Positions 56,029-63,895 of a stretch of 64,000 nucleotides of DNA are shown here, piece after piece. The DNA is taken from the NCBI RefSeq assembly GCF_039530945.1, contig NZ_BAAAPC010000011.1, forward strand, positions 161,892-225,891, read 5' to 3'. Under the pieces are notes generated by a model. The model was not told the origin of the DNA. It did no database searches and saw only the letters and a list, made by a program, of their open reading frames with translations. Source of the stretch: Nocardiopsis_C rhodophaea (lineage in GTDB: Bacteria; Actinomycetota; Actinomycetes; Streptosporangiales; Streptosporangiaceae). Made by a program: the position numbers and the translations under genes. How positions within the stretch are numbered: the first letter of the stretch is position 1; each line of letters opens with the position of its first letter.

Positions 56029-57144
56029 ATGACGGAGCCTACGAGCGCCCCCCGCCCCACACCGCTGCACGCGGTCCACGAGCGGCTGGGTGCCACCCTG
56101 GTCGACTTCGCCGGGTGGCTGATGCCGCTGCGCTACGGCAGCGAGACCGCCGAGCACAAGGCGGTGCGCGAGCACGCCGGCCTGTTCGACCTGTCCCACA
56201 TGGGGGAAATCAGCGTCACCGGCCCGCAGGCCGCCGCGTTCCTCGACTACGCGCTGGTCGGGCACCTCTCCAAGGTCAAGGTCGGCCGCGCCCGCTACAC
56301 GATGATCACCGCGGCGGACGGCGGGGTGCTGGACGACCTGATCGTCTACCGGCTCGGCGAGGAGGAGTACCTTGTCGTCGCCAACGCCGCCAACCACGAC
56401 ACCGTCGTGGCCGCGCTCACCGAGCGCGTCGCGGGGTTCGACGCCCGGGTGGAGGACCAGTCCGCCGAGTACGCTCTCATCGCGCTGCAGGGCCCGGAGG
56501 CCGTGCGGATCCTGGGCCCCCTCACCGACGCCGACCTCTCCGGGATCAAGTACTACGCGGGCTACGCCCACACCGTGGCGGGATACCCCGTCCTGCTGGC
56601 CCGCACCGGCTACACCGGTGAGGACGGCTTCGAGATCTTCCTCCGGCCGGGCTCCGACGCCCCCGCCGTCTGGGACGCGCTGCTCGCCGCCGGAGAACCC
56701 TACGGCCTGACCCCGGCCGGACTGTCCGCGCGCGACACGCTCCGCTTGGAGGCGGGGATGCCGCTGTACGGCAACGAGCTCAGCGCCGAACTCACGCCCT
56801 TCGACGCCGGCCAGGGCCGCGTGGTCAAGTTCGAGAAGGACAGCGATTTCGTGGGCCGCGCCGCCCTGGCCAAGGCCGCCGAGACCGAGCGCACGCGTCG
56901 CCTGGTCGGCCTCATCGGCCGCGGCCGCCGCCCCCTGCGCAACGGTCAGGAGGTCCTGCGGGAGGGAACGCCGGTGGGGTCCATCACCAGTGGCGCCCCC
57001 TCCCCTACGCTGGGCAAGCCGATCGCGATGGCCTACGTCGACGGCGACCTCGACATCACGTCCGGTGAGTTCACCGTGGACGTGCGGGGCCGCGCGGAGG
57101 CGGTCGACGTGGTCGAGCTGCCCTTCTACAAGCGGGACCGCTGA
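56029..57144 (+). CDS. gcvT: Aminomethyltransferase (glycine cleavage T protein)
   Basis: 371 residues. It starts TPLHAVHERLGATLVDFAGW, has DLSHMGEI and RTGYTGEDGFEIF, and the C-terminal barrel GKPIAMAYVD. It transfers the methylene unit of the aminomethyl-lipoyl H protein to tetrahydrofolate. ATG 56029 is preferred; an in-frame ATG at 55966 lies inside the second aptamer of the riboswitch. First gene of the riboswitch operon. Confidence 0.97.
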   Translation: MTEPTSAPRPTPLHAVHERLGATLVDFAGWLMPLRYGSETAEHKAVREHAGLFDLSHMGEISVTGPQAAAFLDYALVGHLSKVKVGRARYTMITAADGGVLDDLIVYRLGEEEYLVVANAANHDTVVAALTERVAGFDARVEDQSAEYALIALQGPEAVRILGPLTDADLSGIKYYAGYAHTVAGYPVLLARTGYTGEDGFEIFLRPGSDAPAVWDALLAAGEPYGLTPAGLSARDTLRLEAGMPLYGNELSAELTPFDAGQGRVVKFEKDSDFVGRAALAKAAETERTRRLVGLIGRGRRPLRNGQEVLREGTPVGSITSGAPSPTLGKPIAMAYVDGDLDITSGEFTVDVRGRAEAVDVVELPFYKRDR

Positions 57145-57308
57145 TGTAGCTGGCCTCATGGGGGCCAGAGCGCGAGCCGCGGTGCGGGCCGCGTCGGCGA
57201 CCCGGCAGAATCTCTGTCAGGGCCGATGACGAGCCGCATGGTGCAGGACACGACCGCGCGGACGTGTCGCGCGGTGCCGGATAACGAATGATCTCCTGGG
57301 GAGTTGAA

Positions 57309-57689
57309 TTGAGCGTTCCCGCTGAGCTGAACTACACGAAAGAGCACGAGTGGGTGGCCATCGCCGATGGTGTCGCCACCATCGGCATCACGGCCTTCGC
57401 CACCGAGGCGCTGGGAGACATCGTTTTCGTCGACCCGCCGGAGACCGGGACCACGGTGGAGGCCGGTGACACCTGTGGCGAGGTCGAGTCGACCAAGTCC
57501 GTCAGCGACATCTACGCGCCGGTGAACGGCGAGGTCGTCGACGTCAACCAGGCCGCGGTGGAGAACCCCGAGATCATCGGCGAAGACCCTTACGGCCGCG
57601 GTTGGCTTTTCAAGGTGGAACTCTCCGAAGACCCGGCCGACCTGCTGACCCCCGAGCAGTACACCCAGGTCACCGAAGGCGAGGTCTGA
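57309..57689 (+). CDS. gcvH: Glycine cleavage system H protein
   Basis: 126 residues. The lipoylated Lys63 lies in EVESTKSVSDIYAPVNGEV. The start is most likely TTG 57309, with GGGGAG seven bases upstream; an ATG at 57288 would add seven residues not seen in the family. Carries the aminomethyl intermediate among P, T and L proteins. Four bases before glyA. Confidence 0.96.
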   Translation: MSVPAELNYTKEHEWVAIADGVATIGITAFATEALGDIVFVDPPETGTTVEAGDTCGEVESTKSVSDIYAPVNGEVVDVNQAAVENPEIIGEDPYGRGWLFKVELSEDPADLLTPEQYTQVTEGEV

Positions 57690-57693
57690 TCAC

Positions 57694-58965
57694 ATGACCG
57701 AGACGCGCAACATGCTCGACCAGACACTGGAGCAGTTCGACCCCGAGGTCGCGGCGGCCGTCAACGACGAGCTCGCCCGCCAGCGCGACACGCTGGAGAT
57801 GATCGCCTCCGAGAACTTCGCGCCGCAGGCAGTGCTGGAGGCCCAGGGGACGGTCCTCACCAACAAGTACGCCGAGGGCTACCCCGGCCGCCGCTACTAC
57901 GGCGGCTGCGAGCACGTCGACGTCGTCGAGCAGCTCGCGATCGACCGCGCCAAGGCGCTGTTCGGCGCCGAACACGCCAACGTGCAGCCGCACTCGGGCG
58001 CCCAGGCGAACACAGCGGTGTACTTCGCGCTGCTCAAGCCGGGCGACACGATCCTGGGCCTGGACCTTGCGCACGGCGGACACCTGACCCACGGGATGCG
58101 GCTCAACTACTCCGGCAAGATCCTCAACGCCGTCGCCTACCACGTGCGCGACGAGGACGGCACCGTCGACTACGACGAGGTCGAGAAGCTGGCCAAGGAG
58201 CACCAGCCGAAGATGATCGTGGCCGGGTGGTCGGCCTACCCGCGGCAGCTGGACTTCGCGCGGTTCCGCGAGATCGCCGACGAGGTCGGCGCGATCCTCT
58301 TCGTCGACATGGCGCACTTCGCCGGGCTGGTGGCGGCCGGGCTGCACCCCAACCCGGTGCCCTACGCCGACGTCGTCACCACGACCACGCACAAGACGCT
58401 CGGCGGCCCCCGCGGCGGGCTCATCCTCGCCAAGGAGGAGCTGGGCAAGAAGATCAACTCCGCGGTGTTCCCCGGCATGCAGGGCGGTCCGCTGGAGCAC
58501 GTGATCGCGGCGAAGGCGGTCGCGCTGAAGATGGCGGCGGGCGAGGAGTTCGCCGACCGCCAGCGGCGCACCCAGGCCGGTGCGCGGATCCTCGCCGAGC
58601 GCCTCACGCAGCCCGACGCCGTCGAGGCCGGGGTGCGGGTGCTCACCGGCGGCACCGATGTCCACCTGGTGCTGGTGGACCTGGTGAACTCCGAGCTCAA
58701 CGGCCGTGAGGCGGAGGACCGCCTGCACGAGATCGGCATCACGGTCAACCGCAACGCGGTGCCCAACGACCCGCGCCCGCCGATGGTCACCTCCGGGCTG
58801 CGCGTCGGTACGCCGGCGCTGGCCACCCGGGGCTTCGACGAGACGGACTTCGCCGAGGTCGCCGACATCCTCGCCGAGGCGCTCAAGCCGGAGTACGACG
58901 CGGCCGCCCTGCGCGACCGCGTGGTCGCCCTCGCGCGCAAGCACCCGCTCTACCCGGGCCTGTAG
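57694..58965 (+). CDS. glyA: Serine hydroxymethyltransferase
   Basis: 423 residues. PLP-binding Lys234 in TTTTHKTLGGPRGG. The N-terminal MIASENFAPQAVLEAQG and VQPHSGAQANTAVY are family signatures. Combines glycine with methylene-THF made by the cleavage system to give serine. The start is four bases after gcvH, so they are coupled. A strong hairpin follows. Confidence 0.98.
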   Translation: MTETRNMLDQTLEQFDPEVAAAVNDELARQRDTLEMIASENFAPQAVLEAQGTVLTNKYAEGYPGRRYYGGCEHVDVVEQLAIDRAKALFGAEHANVQPHSGAQANTAVYFALLKPGDTILGLDLAHGGHLTHGMRLNYSGKILNAVAYHVRDEDGTVDYDEVEKLAKEHQPKMIVAGWSAYPRQLDFARFREIADEVGAILFVDMAHFAGLVAAGLHPNPVPYADVVTTTTHKTLGGPRGGLILAKEELGKKINSAVFPGMQGGPLEHVIAAKAVALKMAAGEEFADRQRRTQAGARILAERLTQPDAVEAGVRVLTGGTDVHLVLVDLVNSELNGREAEDRLHEIGITVNRNAVPNDPRPPMVTSGLRVGTPALATRGFDETDFAEVADILAEALKPEYDAAALRDRVVALARKHPLYPGL

Positions 58966-59045
58966 CGGGACATCTCCGCCACCCCGGCGCGCGGGTTCGG
59001 GGCGTGCGGCGCATCGCCGCCGCACGACCTCATACCTCGTCATCA

Positions 59046-59097
59046 GACAGCCGGGCCGTGCGCCGTCGCACCGAGTTCGGCGCAGGGCCCGGCTGTC
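59046..59097 (+). terminator. Hairpin after glyA
   Basis: Arms of 19 bases beginning GACAGCCGGGCC and ending GGCCCGGCTGTC pair with one mismatch around a 14-base loop. It sits 80 bases past glyA and 75 before sdaA, so it either ends the transcript or reduces read-through into sdaA. Confidence 0.75.
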
Positions 59098-59172
59098 GGC
59101 GTTTTACACGGCCGGTGCCCCGCAACCGCTTCCGACTATCGCACCCTGTACTCAACGAGGAGGGCAGGAACC

Positions 59173-60582
59173 ATGGCTATCAGCGTTTTCGACCTTTTCA
59201 AGATCGGTATCGGCCCCTCCAGCTCGCACACGGTCGGCCCGATGAAGGCGGCCCGCACGTTCGTCACGGGCCTGGCCGACACCGGCCTGCTCGACCGGGT
59301 GGCCACGGTGCGGGCCGAGCTGTACGGCTCGCTCGCGCTCACCGGCAAGGGGCACGGCAGCGACACCGCGGTCATCCTCGGGCTGCTCGGGGAGACCCCG
59401 GAGGACGTCGACGTCGACGCGGTACCGGAGCTGCTGAGCCGGGTTCGCACCACCCGGCTCCTCGCGCTGGGCGGACACCGGGAGATCACCTTCGACCCGG
59501 CCGTACACGTCGACTTCCGGCGCAAGGAGAGCCTGCCGGGTCATCCCAACGGCATGCGGTTCGCGGCCTTCGACGCCGAGGGCGCTGAGCTCCGCTCGCG
59601 GGTCTACTACTCGGTGGGCGGCGGTTTCGTCGTCGACGAGGAAGCCGCCGGGGCCGACCGCATCAAGCCGGACGACACCCCGCTCCCCTACCCGTTCGCC
59701 ACGGCCGCGGAGCTACTCGGGCTGTGCCGCGAGACGGGTATGTCGATCAGCTCCATCATGCTCGCCAACGAGCAGGCGTTCGGCCGCACGCGCCAGCAGA
59801 TCCACGACGAGCTGCTGGAGATCTGGCACGTGATGCGCCAGTGCGTCCGCCGCGGCGTCACCACCGAGGGCACCCTCCCCGGCGGCCTCAAGGTCCCCCG
59901 CCGCGCCCACCGCCTCTACCGCCAGCTGGGCGGCTCGTGCGACGCGACCGGCCTCCTCAAGCCGGACCGGACCGACCTCAGCGACCCGATGCGCGGCAGC
60001 GACTGGATCACCCTCTACGCGCTGGCCGTGAACGAGGAGAACGCGGCGGGCGGCCGCGTGGTGACCGCCCCGACCAACGGCGCGGCCGGGATCGTCCCCG
60101 CGGTGCTGCACTACTACACCCACTTCACCGACGGCGCCAACGACGACGGCGTCGTCCGCTTCCTGCTCACAGCGGGCGCCATCGGCATCCTCTTCAAGGA
60201 GAACGCCTCCATCTCCGGCGCCGAGGTCGGCTGCCAGGGCGAGGTCGGCTCCGCCTCCTCCATGGCGGCGGGCGGCCTCGCCGAAGCCCTGGGCGCCACG
60301 CCCGCCCAGGTGGAGAACGCCGCCGAGATCGCCATGGAACACAACCTCGGCCTGACCTGCGACCCGATCGGCGGCCTGGTGCAGGTCCCCTGCATCGAGC
60401 GCAACGCCCTGGCCTCGGTCAAGGCCATCAGCGCCACGCGCATCGCCCTCCGGGGCGACGGCAGCCACTTCGTCTCCCTGGACAAGGTCATCAAGACCAT
60501 GAGAGACACCGGCCGCGACATGCACGACAAGTACAAGGAGACCAGCCGCGGGGGTTTGGCCGTCAACGTCATCGAGTGCTGA
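59173..60582 (+). CDS. sdaA: L-serine ammonia-lyase (iron-sulfur, single chain)
   Basis: 469 residues. Begins with FDLFKIGIGPSSSHTVGPMK, the beta-domain signature. The alpha domain holds GCQGEVGSASSMAAGGL and LTCDPIGGLVQVPCIERN, which supply the 4Fe-4S cluster Cys. Converts serine to pyruvate and ammonia. Placed after glyA it completes glycine to pyruvate. GAGGAGGG precedes ATG 59173. A hairpin upstream may give it partly separate expression. Confidence 0.97.
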   Translation: MAISVFDLFKIGIGPSSSHTVGPMKAARTFVTGLADTGLLDRVATVRAELYGSLALTGKGHGSDTAVILGLLGETPEDVDVDAVPELLSRVRTTRLLALGGHREITFDPAVHVDFRRKESLPGHPNGMRFAAFDAEGAELRSRVYYSVGGGFVVDEEAAGADRIKPDDTPLPYPFATAAELLGLCRETGMSISSIMLANEQAFGRTRQQIHDELLEIWHVMRQCVRRGVTTEGTLPGGLKVPRRAHRLYRQLGGSCDATGLLKPDRTDLSDPMRGSDWITLYALAVNEENAAGGRVVTAPTNGAAGIVPAVLHYYTHFTDGANDDGVVRFLLTAGAIGILFKENASISGAEVGCQGEVGSASSMAAGGLAEALGATPAQVENAAEIAMEHNLGLTCDPIGGLVQVPCIERNALASVKAISATRIALRGDGSHFVSLDKVIKTMRDTGRDMHDKYKETSRGGLAVNVIEC

Positions 60583-60588
60583 CGAGCT

Positions 60589-61017
60589 TCAGGGCACCAA
60601 GTGGAAGGGGCACAGGGCCGCAGCGATGGCTTCGATGTCGTCGAGCGCTCCTGTGTTCACGTCGAGGACGAACTGCTCCGCTCGGTCCTCATCAAGCGGG
60701 GACACCAGTGGAGCACCATTGATACCGAGGAAGACCGCAGTACAGTTCCCGGCCGCGCGTTTGTTGCCATCAACGAACGTGTGATTCCGCGCCAAGGAGT
60801 GCATCAGCGCTGCGGCCTTCTCGAAGAGTCCCGGATGGTGCTCGACACCGAACGAAGAGGACTGCGGTCGGTGCACCGCGCTCTCCAGCAAACCGTAGTC
60901 GCGGACGGTGGCCTGGCCTTGGTTGTTCTGGCGGAGGATCAGGCTGGTGTTCAACTCCCCCCGGCAGCTCGCCTGCACCGCGATCTCCGGGCAGCAGAGT
61001 GGGACCTGGGGCAGCAT
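60589..61017 (-). CDS. doc: Doc/Fic-family toxin (death-on-curing)
   Basis: Up to 142 residues. The Fic/Doc core is clear: VRDYGLLESAVHRPQ, then EKAAALMHSLARNHTFVDGNKRAAG with catalytic His79, Asp83, Asn85, Lys86 and Arg87. The Thr after His replaces the usual Pro. Doc toxins phosphorylate EF-Tu and stop translation. The N terminus does not match Doc well, and the true start may be a later GTG (60978) or TTG (60954). It is divergent from a ribbon-helix-helix gene starting 13 bases away, rather than downstream of a Phd gene. Confidence 0.85.
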   Translation of the reverse strand: MLPQVPLCCPEIAVQASCRGELNTSLILRQNNQGQATVRDYGLLESAVHRPQSSSFGVEHHPGLFEKAAALMHSLARNHTFVDGNKRAAGNCTAVFLGINGAPLVSPLDEDRAEQFVLDVNTGALDDIEAIAAALCPFHLVP

Positions 61018-61029
61018 TGCTGCATGCCC

Positions 61030-61308
61030 ATGAAGAGGACGAACATCTACGTCGATCCGGAGGACCTCGCCCTTGTCAGAGAAGCCGCACGCCGTCGTGG
61101 TGTCCCGGCGGCGGAGGTCATCCGCGAAGGCATCCGTCTAGCGGCCATGTCGAACCGTGATTGGGACCAGCCACTTGATTGGCCCACGTTCGACGGTAGC
61201 GGTGAGAACGCGTCCAGTGCCGGGGTCACGGCAGCAGTCGCCGAGGGCGCGCACGTCGAGACCCCGCACGACCGGTGTGAATCGGGCGGGGTCCCTGGTC
61301 GGGCGTAA
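61030..61308 (+). CDS. Ribbon-helix-helix protein, candidate antitoxin
   Basis: About 92 residues from ATG 61030 (ATG 61024 is in frame). The N terminus is a ribbon-helix-helix: beta strand RTNIYVDPED, then two helices ALVREAARRRGVPAAEVIRE. The rest is hydrophilic and disordered-looking, which fits a toxin-binding tail. It is divergent from the Doc gene with only 12 bases between the annotated starts. A DNA-binding antitoxin for Doc is the simplest reading. Confidence 0.75.
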   Translation: MKRTNIYVDPEDLALVREAARRRGVPAAEVIREGIRLAAMSNRDWDQPLDWPTFDGSGENASSAGVTAAVAEGAHVETPHDRCESGGVPGRA

Positions 61309-61318
61309 CGCGTGTCGG

Positions 61319-61786
61319 TCAGTGGTGGGTGAGGTGCGGCCGGGTGCCGGCGCCGGGAACTTGGTCGGCGGGCCCCGACTTCATTGCTTCGACGAACTGC
61401 GCGAGTTGCTGCTCGGGCAGGGCGCGGGCGAGGTCGGACTCGCTGATGATGCCGGTCAGCTGGTGGTCGCGGATGACCGGGACCCGCTTGATGCGGTGCT
61501 CGATCATGCCCTGGAGGACCTCGCTGATCTCCGCCTCCTCGTCCACCCAGAACGGAGTTCCCTGGGCCAGGTCGGCGGCGGTCGTGGTGCGGCAGTCACG
61601 GCCTTCGGCCACACAGCGGAGTACGATGTCGCGGTCGGTGATGATGCCCTTGAGGCGCTTGTCCGAACCGCAGATGGGGAGCGCCCCCACCCCCATGTCG
61701 CGCATCATCCGGGCGGCGACGTCCAATGTCTCGCCCTCGTCGATGCACTGAGCGTTCTGATGCATGATGTCTGCAGCGGTCGTCAT
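61319..61786 (-). CDS. Two-CBS-domain protein
   Basis: 155 residues made only of two CBS domains: about 8-60 (TADIMHQNAQCIDEGETLDV; GIITDRDIVLR) and 72-128 (IKRVPVIRDHQLTGIISESD). CBS pairs bind adenosyl ligands such as AMP, ATP or NADH and sense energy state. The C-terminal tail is Pro/His-rich. Stop codons of this gene and the RHH gene are ten bases apart, convergent. Confidence 0.93.
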   Translation of the reverse strand: MTTAADIMHQNAQCIDEGETLDVAARMMRDMGVGALPICGSDKRLKGIITDRDIVLRCVAEGRDCRTTTAADLAQGTPFWVDEEAEISEVLQGMIEHRIKRVPVIRDHQLTGIISESDLARALPEQQLAQFVEAMKSGPADQVPGAGTRPHLTHH

Positions 61787-61970
61787 GGATTCCCCCTGAA
61801 AGTCGACGTCCCGCCCCAGAAATGGGCTTACCCCGGCCGCACGATCACGACACCCGGCCTCGTGGCGGGCGTGGACGCGTCGGTGAGCTTCCCTCGTGGT
61901 GAACTTCTCGACGTCGTCCTCGACGAGCAGCACCACGTAGGCGTCGTCATTGGCGACCTGGGGGTGGTGG

Positions 61971-62258
61971 TCAGGATTTCAGGCCGGGCGAGTCACACAC
62001 GTTGTCGATGCGGTTGTAGAGGAAGCCGTGCGGGCACTGGAAGAGCACCGGGATGTTCTTCACGCACGGGTGCAGTGCCTTCTCCTCATACGGGTCGGGG
62101 AAAGTGAGCCGCCCATACTTGATCCCACGGGCGATCGAGCACTCGTTGAAGAGCTCCGCGTGGGCCGGGAGCACGATGGCCACCGACAGCAGGCTGCCCA
62201 GGAGTACGGCACCGCAGACCGCGGCGAGGCGGCGGGGTGTGGAGTACACGAGAGCCAT
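61971..62258 (-). CDS. Small secreted Cys-rich protein, chitin-binding (CBM14)-like
   Basis: 95 residues. Signal peptide cut after AHA (residue 34). The mature 61 residues contain Cys40, Cys65, Cys75 and Cys88. The spacing and the words FPDPYEEKALHPC and CPHGFLYNRIDNVCD resemble the peritrophin-type chitin-binding domain (CBM14), which usually has six Cys; here only four are present. Such proteins are rare in bacteria. Function unknown; binding of chitin or another polymer is a guess. Confidence 0.7.
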   Translation of the reverse strand: MALVYSTPRRLAAVCGAVLLGSLLSVAIVLPAHAELFNECSIARGIKYGRLTFPDPYEEKALHPCVKNIPVLFQCPHGFLYNRIDNVCDSPGLKS

Positions 62259-62404
62259 CTCTTTCTGTCAGGTATTAACTACTGAGAGTTATATTGCCAG
62301 ATAGAGGCCGACTCTGCAGCGGTTTAGCGCCGGAGTGTAGGTGAGGGCCGGGAGAAAAAAGGCGAGAGGCGGGACGAGTGCCGCGCCATGTCATCCGCGC
62401 GCGG

Positions 62405-63268
62405 TCAGCTGGTGGTCGGGGCCGTCGTGGGCTCGAAGTGTTCCCGCAGCACGCTCTCACGCCGTTCGTCGCTCGACAGGGGGCAGATGGCGCACTTGGC
62501 GCCACCGAAGCGGTAGTAGAAGCAGCAGCCGCCGCGCACCATGAACATCCGCTCCGGGCGGTGCTCCGGCTGCCCGGCCAGGACGAGCGGGAAGGGGCGC
62601 TGCTTGGGAGTGACGCGGGCACGATCGGCGTTGATCCACTCCACCATGCGCCGGGCCCGTTCCCACGCGGTCCGCTGGTCAGCGCCGATCTCGTAGGACG
62701 CCCCAATGAGCGCGGCGTGCGGCGCGTCGGCCACCATGCTCCACTGCGCCCGGGTCCCGTAGCGCGTGTGGGCGCGCACGGCGTCGATCACCGGCTCCAG
62801 AGCGGCCACTGCCGCGCCCATGAACCACGCGTCCAGCGCATCCTCATCGCTGACGCACACGGCGCCGGGGCGGCGCGCCATCGGGTCGCCGTCGACCACG
62901 GCCACCGCGCCCTGGCGCAGCGCGAGCCGGTCGAGCCGGCCCGTCTCCGGGTCGTGCCGCACCCAGGTCCGCTGTGGGGCGAGGTCCGGAGCGCGCCCGG
63001 TCAGGTACGCCGCCACACAGGCGAAGGCGAGCACCTGGCGCGCGGCGTCGGAGGCGAGGAAGGCCGCGGCCGACGTGGTGTACCCCGCACAGGAGCGCTC
63101 CAGCAGGAGGGCGATGAGTTCGGGGACCCGGTCGGGCATTCGGTCGAGTCGTGTCCACTCCCCACCCGAGGGGGCAGGGTCGGTGGCCCCCAGGAGGTCC
63201 ACATCGATGTAGAGCTCGCGTGCGTTGATCCAGCGAGCGACGCCGACCAGCGGATGGCAGCTCTGCAC
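62405..63268 (-). CDS. FhuF-like 2Fe-2S ferric iron reductase
   Basis: About 287 residues. The C-terminal Cys motif is GGCCFYYRFGGAKCAICPL (CC-x9-C-x2-C), the 2Fe-2S site of the FhuF family that reduces iron in imported siderophores. The remainder is helical and family-like. GTG 63268 has GGGAG five bases upstream; GTG 63292 is an alternative. An IdeR-type iron box lies 43 bases upstream, so expression should rise under iron shortage. No siderophore transporter is adjacent in the window. Confidence 0.88.
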   Translation of the reverse strand: MQSCHPLVGVARWINARELYIDVDLLGATDPAPSGGEWTRLDRMPDRVPELIALLLERSCAGYTTSAAAFLASDAARQVLAFACVAAYLTGRAPDLAPQRTWVRHDPETGRLDRLALRQGAVAVVDGDPMARRPGAVCVSDEDALDAWFMGAAVAALEPVIDAVRAHTRYGTRAQWSMVADAPHAALIGASYEIGADQRTAWERARRMVEWINADRARVTPKQRPFPLVLAGQPEHRPERMFMVRGGCCFYYRFGGAKCAICPLSSDERRESVLREHFEPTTAPTTS

Positions 63269-63310
63269 AGGCACTCCCGATCGATCGGACACGGAATAGC
63301 GAATGGATTC

Positions 63311-63329
63311 GTAGGTTAGCCTAGCCTCA
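63311..63329. promoter_or_regulatory. IdeR/DmdR iron box of the FhuF-like gene
   Basis: GTAGGTTAGCCTAGCCTCA on the plus strand; its complement matches the iron box TTAGGTTAGGCTAACCTAA at 16 of 19 positions. It lies 43 bases before the preferred start of the reductase gene (19 before the GTG at 63292), between it and the divergent HAD gene. DtxR-family repressors bind such boxes with iron. Confidence 0.8.
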
Positions 63330-63459
63330 CCTTCCCCTGTTGTGCACGTCGGCCCCACCCGTATCGGGCGCCATCGCGCATTTCCCGGCGAACAGGGGGA
63401 ACTAAGACACGGGCTCGGATACGGTGACAGCACGCCACGTCAAGCTGATGGGAGAACAC

Positions 63460-63877
63460 GTGGGCAAGCGCCTGGTGCTGTGGGATATCGACAAGACCCT
63501 GCTCGACGTCGACGGAGTCGGCTTCGAGATCTTCTCGGCCGCGTTCGCCGAGTACAGCGGCCTGACCGAGCACCAGGAGACGCGTGGCGCCGGGCGTACC
63601 GAGTGGCGCTGGTTCCACGACACCCTGCTGGCCAACAGCGTGGACCCCGCCGACGACGGCTTCGCCCGCTTCCTGGACGTGCAGGACCGCCTCTTCGCCG
63701 CGCGGACGGCCGACCTGGTCGAGCGCGGCCGAGTCCTCGCCGGAGCCGAACGCGTCCTGCGCCACTGCGCCGGTGACAGCGACATCGTCTCTTCCCTGCT
63801 GACCGGCAACACGCGGCGCAACGCCGAGCGCAAGCTCGCGGCGTTCGGCCTCGACGACCTTGTGGACTTCTCGCTAG
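63460..63877 (+). pseudogene. HAD-family hydrolase interrupted by an insertion sequence
   Basis: About 139 residues are intact. The HAD motif I is VLWDIDKTLLD, with Asp9 and Asp11; motif II lies near SLLTGN. GTG 63460 follows GGAGAA. Family similarity stops after GLDDLVDFS at about 63873. From there the DNA is the end of an IS5-type element, and the frame stays open to the window edge reading nonsense. The remaining C-terminal half, with motifs III and IV, would lie beyond the element, off the window. Confidence 0.8.
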
Positions 63878-63895
63878 GTCCTGTCTGGAGTTTGA

